Shown here piece by piece: positions 8,000 to 15,233 of a stretch of 15,233 nucleotides of DNA. Each line of letters begins with the position of its first letter. Position 1 is the stretch's first letter. The stretch is taken from NCBI GenBank assembly GCA_001970855.1, contig LSSN01005942.1:1-15233 (forward strand), given 5' to 3'. The DNA comes from Smittium culicis (taxonomy: Eukaryota; Kickxellomycota; Harpellomycetes; Harpellales; Legeriomycetaceae). The position numbers were made by a program, and so were the translations under genes. The notes below the pieces were generated by a model, which saw nothing but the letters and a program-made list of their open reading frames with translations, did no database searches and was not told the DNA's origin.

Positions 8000-10000
8000 A
8001 TCTATTTTTTTTTAATGAAACTGTTTTCTAAATAAAAATTTATGAAAAATCTTTCATTTATTTAAAGCAACATTACGTTATATATGGGAAATGAATTGAA
8101 TCTATAAAATAATAAAAAATTAATTATTAAGTTTTGAGGCAGAACGCTTTGGCTGGAATGTGAAGTTATGATTGATACGACATGTCCTGTATCCTATCCA
8201 AGTAAAATTGATATTTTTAATCTAAATATTTCAAAAATTAGTAAATTACAGTGACATTTTTTAGTTTAATTTAGTTTTTATAGTAAAAAATGTATAAGGA
8301 TCAAAATAAAACAAATTTTTATTATTATAAGAGTCTTAAAATTCGCAAATATTTACGATTAAAATTTTCATGAATTATTGTTGCATAAATAATTCAAATA
8401 TTACGACTGTATCTTTTCAAGATAATTTTTAATACACTCAATAATTGTCTAATTTAACAATAATATATTAAAGCCGCATTCTGAAAATAAATGTAACGGT
8501 AGACTTAATGGCTAAGGATTATAAGGTTTTATTTATTTTGAGCTAAGTGATAAAAAATAACAAAATAAAGTATAAAATAAAATATATAAAGTAAGAAAAT
8601 TTTTTTGAATAGGACAAGTACGAGGGTCAGAAGATAGGAATAAAATATGTGTTGAAAAGCTTAGCCTTATTTTGGGTATGGCTAAGATCTGGTTTATATA
8701 ACTATACTTTTATTCTAGATAATAAATTCGACGTAATCTTTTCACGATAAAATTTTCTTGTTTACTTGTAATGGAAAATCAAGATTCTGATTGTCAATTA
8801 AGGACAACTTTAATCAAGTAATTTACAGGAATTAATATCCAATACATATAATCATACTATTTTTGCGACTACATTGTAAAATATTTTTGAATAAGCATTT
8901 AAAATAAATTTTAGAATTCAGGTCGGGGAACTAACAAAAAAGTATGAACAACTAGTAAATTTTATTGGAATAAATTATGGTAATAGCCTTAAATTAATTA
9001 TTTTAATGGTAAATTTATTAAACTACTTAGTTTATTTAAATAAAAATATAAAAATTTTATATAAGTAAATCAATTTGATTTCAATAATATATCAAATAGA
9101 CAATAAATTATTCTTTAATCGAGATGATACTTTATAATAAATAAGCTATAAGTGATTAGATGAGTTGTATTTTATTTATAAATTAGAAAAAAATAAATCA
9201 AAAATTTATTAAATTAAAAATATTTAGGTTAATATATATTTTATAGTACTTTTTATTGAGTAGTTTACTTTTCTATCAATTAAGAAATTGAGATTATTAA
9301 ATTTGGATTTTATGGAAAGAAAATTTTTTTGAGTCGTTGATACCAATCTAATGGAAATGTAATAAATTATTTTTTCCTATAAGAATACAAAAAAATCTAA
9401 ATTTAGAATAAAAATAAGGTTAAATAATAAAATGTTTCAGCTATGCCATTTTTATGTGAAGCATATTCTTACTTTCTCTTTTTTTTTTTTTGATTTAATT
9501 TCAAGATAAATATCATTTATTAATAAATGTTATATTTTATCCAAGAAATAATAATTTTTATCAAATTTTTGAGAGTTTTTCACAATAATCTTATGATTGA
9601 CTTTAAAAATTCTAAAAGCAGTATTAATTATAATTTTATTTAAAACGAATTCTATTTCTGAAAACAGGACTTTTTAGATCTAATAAATTATTTATTGGAT
9701 TAAACTAATTAATTTCTATAAAATTTTTTATTTGGATAAAATTTTTCCTTGTAATTAATAGCATAAAAAACCCTCCAAACCATTTATATTATATTTTTTA
9801 TAGCATATTTATATCTTTTAACAATACTCTACGTAGTTATAATTTATGAAACCTTTTAAAATTAAATTAGTTTAGAATTTATATTCATAATTATACAAAA
9901 TGTGACTATAATCACATTCTTTTTGTAAGGATCAAGTTTAATTTATTTTTAAATAATAAAAATAAACTAATAAAAATATGAGAATGAGAAAGAATAAAAG
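8000..10000. other. AT-rich interval with two small higher-GC islands
   Basis: No gene can be supported. Two islands stand out. At about 8135-8215 the minus strand contains a DTG followed by VVSII (8193-8170), which resembles an aspartic-protease site but is isolated. At 8609-8698 thirty plus-strand codons are open between stops (GQVRGSEDRNKI, KLSLILGMAKIWF). The second island overlaps a stem-loop resembling the one at 10002-10040, so its openness may have nothing to do with coding. Confidence 0.45.
8652..8690. repeat. Stem-loop related to the one at 10002-10040
   Basis: TTGAAAAGCTTA at 8652-8663 recurs exactly at 10002-10013, with a GAATAAAA stretch upstream of each copy. Here CTTAGCC (8660-8666) pairs with GGCTAAG (8680-8686) across a 13-base loop. 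At the other copy the stem continues with a different sequence but still pairs. Confidence 0.55.
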
Positions 10001-10006
10001 ATTGAA

Positions 10007-10040
10007 AAGCTTAACTTCCAAAAAGTGGGAAGTTAAGCTT
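10007..10040. repeat. 13-bp stem-loop (first of a cluster of three)
   Basis: AAGCTTAACTTCC (10007-10019) is the exact reverse complement of 10028-10040, with an 8-base loop between them. It is immediately preceded by the TTGAA that is also found at 8652. Confidence 0.9.
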
Positions 10041-10059
10041 ATTTATATGATATAAAAAA

Positions 10060-10087
10060 TGGAATTTGGTTCTGAAACCAAATTCCA
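10060..10087. repeat. 12-bp stem-loop (second of the cluster)
   Basis: TGGAATTTGGTT (10060-10071) pairs perfectly with AACCAAATTCCA (10076-10087) around the 4-base loop CTGA. It starts 20 bases after the first stem-loop. Confidence 0.9.
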
Positions 10088-10090
10088 GGG

Positions 10091-10123
10091 GTAATCCAAT
10101 TCCAATTATTATTGGACCATTAC
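10091..10123. repeat. Compound stem-loop (third of the cluster)
   Basis: An inner 6-bp stem (TCCAAT 10101-10106 with ATTGGA 10111-10116) sits inside an outer 5-bp stem (GTAAT 10091-10095 with ATTAC 10119-10123). The inner 16 bases are identical to 3101-3116. Confidence 0.6.
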
Positions 10124-10507
10124 ACTTTTACATATAGATTTAATTTACATCAAAAATATTATACTATTTGTACTATTAGGTTAATTTAAATTTCGCTTTA
10201 ATTTGATTAGATATAAAGAAAAAAGAAAATATAATATGCAAGTCAATAAAGTCAATGTATTTTATTATTTAGAGTATTATCCTTCTCTTTGGCATCTTTT
10301 GTCTTTCATTTTATAGTTTTTATTTTTATGATTTTTTCTTTTCTTATTTATTATTTGCTTTGCTTTTATTAATATATATATATGCAAATTTGAAACTTTT
10401 ATTTATGTCTGCAAATATTTCCTTGTTTCCGTCGATAATTTAATATTAGCTTTAATTTTATATTAGCGGAATAATAGCAAACTCATTTCTACTAATTGTA
10501 AGCATAT
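10124..10507. other. Interval where the 3' LTR of the gypsy relic would be expected
   Basis: No gene is seen. On the minus strand this lies directly downstream of the last coding trace of the Ty3/gypsy relic. A purine-rich minus-strand stretch at about 10289-10276 (AAAGAGAAGGATAA) is a plausible polypurine tract. I could not find a matching sequence in 14600-15233, so no LTR pair is claimed. Confidence 0.3.
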
Positions 10508-10720
10508 TTAGATATAATTTGATAATACATTACTAATTATTATGCATTTTGTATATTTATACATCATCACTCCCATTTTTGGAGATTTTTTTCCAGTACC
10601 TTTTAATCGGGATCGATGATGTAAATTTTCTTCTGATTCCCAATTATTTAATTTTTTATCCCGGAGTTTTCCATTTAAAAGGGTACAAGGTTTTCGAAAT
10701 AATTTTCTTGTGGTCTAAAA
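10508..10720 (-). pseudogene. pol: Chromodomain at the pol C-terminus (relic)
   Basis: After the stop that ends the integrase frame (10745-10743), another minus-strand frame reads KLRDKKLNNWESEENLHH (about 10672-10616) followed by a Lys/Gly-rich tail to a TAA at 10510-10508. NNWESEENL corresponds to the NTWEPEENL core of chromodomains, preceded at the right distance by residues in the place of the YLVKWKGY strand. In chromoviruses this domain directs integration to particular chromatin marks. The N-terminal half is poorly preserved and carries a stop, and the first aromatic-cage residues cannot be identified with confidence. A chromodomain at this exact position after a GPY/F module is what the family predicts. 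Confidence 0.7.
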
Positions 10721-10742
10721 TTCTCTATACTTCCTTTATGTT

Positions 10743-11770
10743 TTAATCAATATCAAATTCTGCAGAAATCGATTTCAGATTTATTATTTTAAACGTGCCT
10801 GATAATATTTCGCCACCAAGATCTTGTAAAATTTAACTTTTAATATTAGTCTTTCCCACTATTTTATACGGTCCATCATAGTTTTTTTTTGGTTTTTATT
10901 AATTTTTAGATGGGGTTTCCATTACAATTACTACCAACTCTCTATTCTGTAATTTTTCCTCCTTCAATCATAGTCTTACTTTTTTTTGCCTGATGAATTT
11001 TTGCTTAGCTCTAAAATTTCTTTGAAAATATATTTATTCGTATTTTCCACCTTCTCTTCAACTTTTTTTTTTGCAACAACTTGCGTTGATATTTTCTTTT
11101 TTATAGTCTTCAAAAGAATTTTCTGCTCTACAAAAAATTACAACAAACGGAGCGGATTTGATTGAATTTTTGGTTTTTATGTTTATAAAATTCATATCCA
11201 TAGGAGCATGCAATTCCCATTCTCTTTCACTCGCTTGAAAATTTTTTTCTCGAGTACTTTTTACAATACCAACAGACTTTTCGGACATTCCATTAGCATA
11301 GAGATTAAACATCGTTAATATCATATGTTAGATTTACGCTGAGTTGGCTAGCTTATTTATTAGTGAGTTAACGTACTCTTTCCCATAATCGTTTTGCAAT
11401 ATCTTAGTAAACATAAATTTAGATAATATTTCAATTAAAGCTATTGTTTTTTTTTTAAATTTATTTGGTATAGGCTTGAGAGCAGTAAATTTTGAGTGTA
11501 TTTCAACTAAAAATGGGAGATAAATATTTCCTTGAAGTGATTTTATGTACGGCCCTGCCAAGTCAATAGATATATGGTCAAAGGGATTATTTTCGTGAAT
11601 TGGTTGTAATGGATTGTATCCGGTCCCCGCCATATTAATTTTAATCAAGGAATGCACTTTGCGCAATATTCTTAGGCGTCAGAATTTAAACCTTTTCAAT
11701 GTTCCATTTTTGTATGTATTTTTTCAACATGCGCATTAGCTCCAAAATGATTTAGTAAATGTTATTTTTC
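10743..11770 (-). pseudogene. pol: Integrase (zinc-binding domain, DDE core, GPY/F module), broken
   Basis: The N-terminal HHCC zinc finger is visible in one frame: HLLNH (11761-11747) and CAKC (11665-11654), i.e. H-x3-H-x27-C-x2-C, with two stops inside. The catalytic core is in another frame: FDHISIDLAGPY with Asp at 11564-11562, QNDYGKEYVN with Asp at 11390-11388, and ANGMSEKSVG with Glu at 11282-11280. The last two are 35 residues apart in the same frame, the classic D,D-35-E, with only two closely spaced stops (TAA 11336-11334 and another six bases on) between them. REWELHAPMDMNFINIK and KSAPFVVIF follow, typical of the C-terminal side of gypsy integrases. Then, after frameshifts, comes the GPY/F module YDGPYKIVGK (10874-10866 encodes GPY) with LQDLGGEILSGTF, ending at TAA 10745-10743. 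Confidence 0.88.
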
Positions 11771-12300
11771 AAGAATATCTTTCTTTTCTTTTGATCTGTA
11801 ATTTCTCGCTTTGAAGAACATTAACCTTTTTTATACTATTTTTAACATTTTCTGCAATGATATTATTTTCAAAGCTAGAATAAATTCTTTTTAAGCAGAT
11901 AGGTAAAACATATTTAATTCCAGAAAGGTGATATACTCTTAAATTATGTTTGAATAGAGTTTCTATACTGCCAATTAACATAGGATTTAAGTTTTTTTGT
12001 GAATGGAAATATGTTAGAGCGGCTAAATTGGCGTATAAGCTAATTTGTACATTGTGCATAAGGTAATACAATTTTTTTAAACTTAATATCATACCAAGAA
12101 ATTGCTTTTTAGTTGCCGAATATTTATTTCAAATTTTGTATAGCCCGAGATTAAAATTATATATAATTTGTTTTTCCTCCAATATTTTAAAATAAAACAC
12201 ATCCTAATCCTAAATTGGACGAATCTGTTGCTATGCAAAATGAATAATCAAAATCGAGTCCATTTTATATAGAAGTTGTGCTATGGATCTTGATAATAAT
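11769..12300 (-). pseudogene. pol: RNase H domain of the gypsy pol (relic)
   Basis: The start is seen in DFDYSFCIATDSSNLGLGCVLF (split here: ATDSSN carries the catalytic Asp at 12225-12223), followed by a TAA at 12189-12187. Then come GGKTNYI and SRAIQNL with stops between. A 107-codon clean frame (12092-11769) holds the end of the domain: LKKLYYLMHNVQISLYAN, AALTYFHSQKNLNP, VYHLSGIKYVL and LKRIYSS. In the family these are the LKKLR.YLyG, TDH.aL.Y, Y.pGk.N..ADaLSR motifs. In this copy the Asp of TDH reads Asn and the Asp of ADALSR is lost, so the nuclease would be dead. The domain degrades the RNA strand during reverse transcription and follows the reverse transcriptase directly, as expected. 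Confidence 0.85.
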
Positions 12301-13210
12301 ATTTAATGATTCTTCGTTTTCTTTTTCCCATCTAGATTTACTAGCAAACCTCAGTGTATCAAGTGAAGAAGAAAATTGAAATAAATAAGGTACTAACTCT
12401 CTGAAGTAACTTATAAGTCCCAAAAAATTTTGTACTTGTACTTGCTTTAATTTTTATTCTTCTTTCAAACACATAAATTTACAAGCTTTCTCTTATCATG
12501 ACTCCACCTCCCCTCTTTGTTTATAGTAATTTCAACAAGTTCAATTTCTTGTGTTAAAAATGGTGTTTTTTTTTTTTTCTAGAATTAGCTCCACATTATC
12601 CATGATTTCTAAGGCTTTAAATAAATTTTTTGTGCTCTTCTTAACTAGAAGAATGTATAAAAATGTTATCCAAAAACTCACTTATAAATTCATAGTCCTT
12701 AGTAAGTGTAAGTATAACACAGTGGAATTTTGAAGGCATATTTTTAAGCTCAAATGGCGCTCTTGTCAATGAATATTGCGTTCCTAACCGAATAAAACTG
12801 TTTTCCATATATGTTTTGGATATATTGGATATCCGTGATAAGCAATTTTTAGGTCTAAAACCGAATCAATGGTTTTACTTTGCAAGACTTGAAAATGTCG
12901 CTTATTTTCGGAGATGGGAATCTGTCATCCGCTAATGTTATATTTAACACTCTGAAATCGTGGCAAACTCGAACCTGAGTTTTTTCTCACAAATGATCTT
13001 TTTTGGGTATAGCAAACAGCGGTGTATTAAATGTGGTTTCTAAAGGGAAAGTTTTTATTATACCGTTTTATAGCCAACATTTTATCTCAACTTATATTGG
13101 CGCAATAAAATTTTATGTTGCTGGATACAGCTTCTTATAAACAGTTCTGTTTTTCAGAGTGTAAAATAAATTTTCGCTTCTTCTATGGCGCAAGGATTTA
13201 AAGTGCCTAT
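12300..13210 (-). pseudogene. pol: Reverse transcriptase domain of the gypsy pol (relic)
   Basis: In order on the minus strand: LNPCAIEEAKIYFTL (13201-13157); TVYKKLYPA; then an open piece (13067-12990) with GIIKTFPLETTFNTPLFAIP; a TGA; a 43-codon piece (12986-12858) with QVRVCHDFRVLNI and DDRFPSPKISDIF; VLDLKIAYHGYPI with the first catalytic Asp at 12855-12853; RAPFELKNMPSKF; and FLDNIFIHSS. The last matches the Y-x-D-D box, where the second Asp is Asn here (12667-12665) while the first (12670-12668) is kept. EEHKKF and NFLGLISYFRELVP-like thumb/connection sequence follow toward 12400. The motif set (R.C.DFR.LN, P.P.I.DI, LDL..AYH, PF.LKNAP, YxDD) is the Ty3/gypsy reverse transcriptase. At least three frame changes and many stops make it non-functional. 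Confidence 0.88.
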
Positions 13211-13407
13211 TTTTCATTTATTTTTAACTGTTCTAAAATATCGTCGCTCAATATTTTATCGGCTCCATTGGAAGATTTTAAGCAAGTGTCTTCAATTTTA
13301 TGAATAATAGAATCACTAGATAATTTTTTAAATTCATTAGGGAATTTATATGGAAAACCAAAAATGTTCAATTTTAGCCTTTTAATAAGGTCTTTTCGTA
13401 TAGGTAT
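13210..13407 (-). pseudogene. pol: Protease-reverse transcriptase linker of pol, 66 open codons
   Basis: After the TAA at 13410-13408 this frame is open to a TAG at 13209-13207. It reads KRLKLNIFGFPYKFPNEF and then an acidic/Ser-rich stretch. The preceding frame ends the protease with FEVLIEMHEY, corresponding to the (I/L)LIG.D motif near the end of retropepsins, with Gly and Asp replaced. The position between protease and reverse transcriptase matches the variable connecting segment of gypsy pol. No enzymatic motif of its own is seen. Confidence 0.6.
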
Positions 13408-13438
13408 TTAATATTCATGCATTTCTATTAGCACCTCA

Positions 13439-13963
13439 AATTTGAAATTTATAATAATCTTTCCATGCGTATATTGATACTAAATCAGTTATTTTATAAC
13501 GTGGCTGCTTTATCTGAATTTCGGCATAGATAATATAGCTATCTACGCTTTTACAATTAATATTAATTCTCGAGTAAGTTTGTCGGATACGCATGAAAAC
13601 TTTGGCGCCGGTATCTAGCTCAGCATAAATTATATGGTAATATATTAGTGTTGGAAAAATGAGATCTTTATTCGATTTATCTGAAGCATCGAAATATAAT
13701 TTCTTAATAGAGTGCTTTTTTTTGGCCTCAGCTACTGGCGACGTATCGATTTTAAGGTCCGATATTCTCTGTATTTGAAGTTGATCGTAATTTTTGACTG
13801 GAAATTCTATTGAGGTATGGTATTGACTTGCACGATAATCACAAGTATCGTACTCTATCTTTATTTTTGATGAACCAGCGATATAGTTTCTATTATTTTT
13901 ATAAATATAGCAGATTTCATTTCTGTTCGATTTTGAATTATGAAAGGTGCAGAATTTTCCTGT
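13439..13963 (-). CDS. pol: Retropepsin-type aspartic protease with upstream zinc knuckle, 175 open codons, no ATG
   Basis: An uninterrupted frame runs from 13963 (after a TAA at 13966-13964) to a TGA at 13438-13436. It begins with KFCTFHN...EIC, a degenerate form of the C-x2-H...H-x4-C zinc knuckle often found just before the protease in gypsy elements; the second His appears lost. The middle reads YAELDTGAKVF with the catalytic Asp at 13615-13613; L-D-T-G-A is the retropepsin active-site motif. The last motif, usually ILIG.D, lies one frame over as FEVLIEM just beyond the stop. Upstream, the same frame carries an Asn-rich linker (GGYNNNHSYNQESKKK). There is no initiation codon, as expected if it was made as part of a gag-pol polyprotein. 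It is the longest intact piece of the element. Activity is unlikely given the surrounding breaks. Confidence 0.75.
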
Positions 13964-14600
13964 TTATTTATTTATTTTTTTTTTGGATTCTTGGTTGTAT
14001 GAGTGATTATTGTTATATCCTCCTGATTTATTAAAATTGGTATTGAAAAGGTTAAATTTTAAAAATTGGAATAAGATTGATTGATTGAAAATTGTGGGTA
14101 TTTGTATAATTTTTTTGAAGTTTGCCCTATGAATAAAATGAGTACCATATGATATCTGTATAGCTAACTGGGATATTGATAAAATCTTTTACTTTTTTCT
14201 GTTGCCTATAATAGTTCCTTCTATCTGCCAATTTTATCCCATTAAGTAGGCAGGCCATAAAATCTGATTGTTGCACTGACGTATGATTTTGGTAGTTGTG
14301 CTGCCATCATAATTGCCTGATAACTTTTTAGAAAGGTTGGTTATATTTTCTTCTTGAAACATTTGAATATTCTCAAGTTGCTTCATGCGGAGTGGTAAAG
14401 TAGTCTTTTTAATATAGTTTTAAATACGGGAAATCCTTCAATTCAGTTCACAGAATTTGCTAACTATTGCAAGTTTCAATGATCATAGGCAAAGGGGGTA
14501 TTAGCTTAGCTCAGTATTTTTGCGAGTCAAGTTCGTTAGACTGCAAAGTAACCTCGAACAAATCTATAAACTTGTATATTTAGATGTGTAAAATAGGAGA
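13964..14600 (-). pseudogene. gag: Probable gag remnant and Asn-rich linker
   Basis: A single minus-strand frame from about 14595 to 14100 reads protein-like between stops: YKFIDLFEVTLQSNELDSQ, KLIPPLPMIIE, ELKDFPYLKLY, KDYFTTPHEA, QSDFMACLLNGIKLADR and KKVKDFINIPVSYTDII. The FIDLFE..L..NE.D opening, the spacing to a Y/F-rich segment and an (F/L)L.GL-like segment recall the retrotransposon gag core, but gag is poorly conserved and I rely mainly on position directly upstream of the zinc knuckle and protease. It is followed by Asn/Gln/Tyr-rich sequence that passes into the protease frame. At least seven in-frame stops are present. The 5' end is not defined. Confidence 0.55.
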
Positions 14601-15233
14601 CAGATTGGTTGACTATTTCTATGAGCTATATAATAATAATTTTTAATAATTTTTGTGGAATTGTTTGTAAAAACCATCTATTAGAGTAAAAAATTTGGAA
14701 TTAAAAAATTTTTTTTTAGTGGAGAAATGAGAAAGTTTAAAACTATTTAAAAATATTAGTATTTCTAGTTTGGTCGTAATAATGATAAATTAGTACTTGT
14801 TGGAGGGTGTAAAAAAAAAAACCATTTATTAATCCTTATATAATTGATATATATATTTTTATTATCTACTTTTAAAATAAAAATCAAATGGTCCTATATA
14901 TATACACAGTTATTTATTATTAAAATTTATAGAGAATGAATGTATGTAAATGTAGAAGAAGCTGAAATCATATTTAATTATTCTACAAAGATACTTGGAA
15001 TTATTAAAACCTAAATCTAACCACATGAGAAGTGCTATTAATAAATAATAATAATAATAACGGCGTACATATTATCGCTTATTGGCTGAATTTATAATTG
15101 ACGAGATAAGCTATTTTTTATCTATGCGATACCGCCCGTTTAGGGGAAAAAATAAGGATGTGTAAGATTAGGATATATATATTTTTTTTTATTGGGGGTA
15201 GGGGAAAAAAAATGAGATTAATAAGTAAATATG
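14601..15233. other. AT-rich right end, no gene seen
   Basis: All frames are short. A small higher-GC patch lies at 15060-15150 (around CGATACCGCCCG) after an (AAT)n run. The region is where a 5' LTR of the gypsy relic could lie, but I find no sequence shared with 10124-10507 beyond low-complexity AT. Confidence 0.4.
15044..15060. repeat. (AAT)n microsatellite
   Basis: Just under six uninterrupted AAT units end abruptly at CGGCG. Confidence 0.85.

Larger units (their letters stand above)
10508..14600 (-). mobile_element. Ty3/gypsy chromovirus-type LTR retrotransposon relic (internal region)
   Basis: About 4.1 kb on the minus strand carries, in the order typical of Ty3/gypsy elements, traces of gag, a zinc knuckle with protease, reverse transcriptase, RNase H, integrase with GPY/F module, and a chromodomain. 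The order PR-RT-RH-IN distinguishes it from Ty1/copia, and the C-terminal chromodomain places it with chromoviruses. There are many stops of all three kinds and several frameshifts, so it is inactive. Two parts are better preserved: the protease (175 open codons) and the integrase core. No LTRs, primer-binding site or target-site duplication could be identified, so the full element boundaries are unknown; the 5' LTR may lie in 14600-15233 or beyond the window. Plus-strand open frames within this interval (around 10549-10746, 12551-12733, 13810-14034) are antisense shadows of it. Confidence 0.88.

Noticed and set aside
10007..10040. Bacterial-type intrinsic terminator
   Set aside because: The stem is not followed by a T-run, and the context is eukaryotic.
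10549..10746. Plus-strand 65-codon open frame
   Set aside because: It is the antisense shadow of the chromodomain remnant on the minus strand, and the family match is on that strand.
12551..12733. Plus-strand 60-codon open frame
   Set aside because: Antisense to the reverse transcriptase motifs RAPFELKNMPSKF and FLDNIFIHSS on the minus strand.
13810..14034. Plus-strand 74-codon open frame
   Set aside because: Antisense to the zinc-knuckle/protease frame and the Asn-rich linker of the gypsy relic.
401..14600. Stop-codon reassignment as an explanation for the interrupted frames
   Set aside because: TAA, TAG and TGA all interrupt recognisable coding, and frameshifts are also present, so decay explains the data better than a variant genetic code.
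1..15233. CRISPR array, tRNA, rRNA or prokaryotic operon
   Set aside because: No regularly spaced repeats, no cloverleaf with conserved arms, and no rRNA-like stretch; the transposon types and gene sparsity indicate a eukaryote.

Overview
This is a very AT-rich, gene-poor piece of a eukaryotic nuclear genome. By eye roughly four-fifths of the bases are A or T, with long homopolymer runs. It carries decayed transposable elements of eukaryotic types: a Ty3/gypsy retrotransposon and a Tigger/pogo-class DNA transposon. I see no bacterial gene packing, no ribosome-binding sites, no rRNA and no convincing tRNA. A compact AT-rich eukaryote with expanded intergenic DNA, such as a large-genome microsporidian or another early-diverging fungus, would fit. 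A slime mould or other AT-rich protist is not excluded, and the organism cannot be fixed from this sequence alone.

Layout. (1) Positions 1-1400 are an island of better base composition with three consecutive minus-strand reading frames (1400-982, 979-401, 298-68) that I do not recognise. Two of them are each broken by a single lesion: a slip in an A-run, and one in-frame TAG. A short possible membrane-protein frame follows at 1748-1500. (2) Positions about 1810-4900 are AT-rich DNA with no gene I can support. (3) Positions 4967-5180 hold a short plus-strand stretch that reads like broken protein-coding sequence, family unknown. (4) Positions 6174-7476, minus strand, hold a heavily mutated but nearly full-length Tigger/pogo (DDE_1) transposase; its DNA-binding, catalytic and C-terminal parts can be followed in order across frames. 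A perfect 19-bp inverted repeat sits on its start codon. (5) Positions 7665-10500 are mostly non-coding, with one possible small plus-strand frame and several strong stem-loops. (6) Positions 10508 to about 14600, minus strand, hold a Ty3/gypsy chromovirus-type element in the order gag, zinc knuckle/protease, reverse transcriptase, RNase H, integrase, GPY/F module, chromodomain. Most of it is full of stops and frameshifts, but the protease part keeps 175 codons open and the integrase keeps its exact D,D-35-E spacing. I could not identify LTRs. (7) Positions 14600-15233 contain no gene I can support.

How the parts relate: the two transposon relics account for most of the identifiable protein coding in the window and are independent insertions. 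Nothing links the small genes at the left end to them. I looked for a new multi-gene system and did not find one. The most interesting items are the singly-lesioned gene pair at the left end, the recurring stem-loops at 8652-8690 and 10002-10123, and the two relics, which can be read much further than simple open reading frames suggest.
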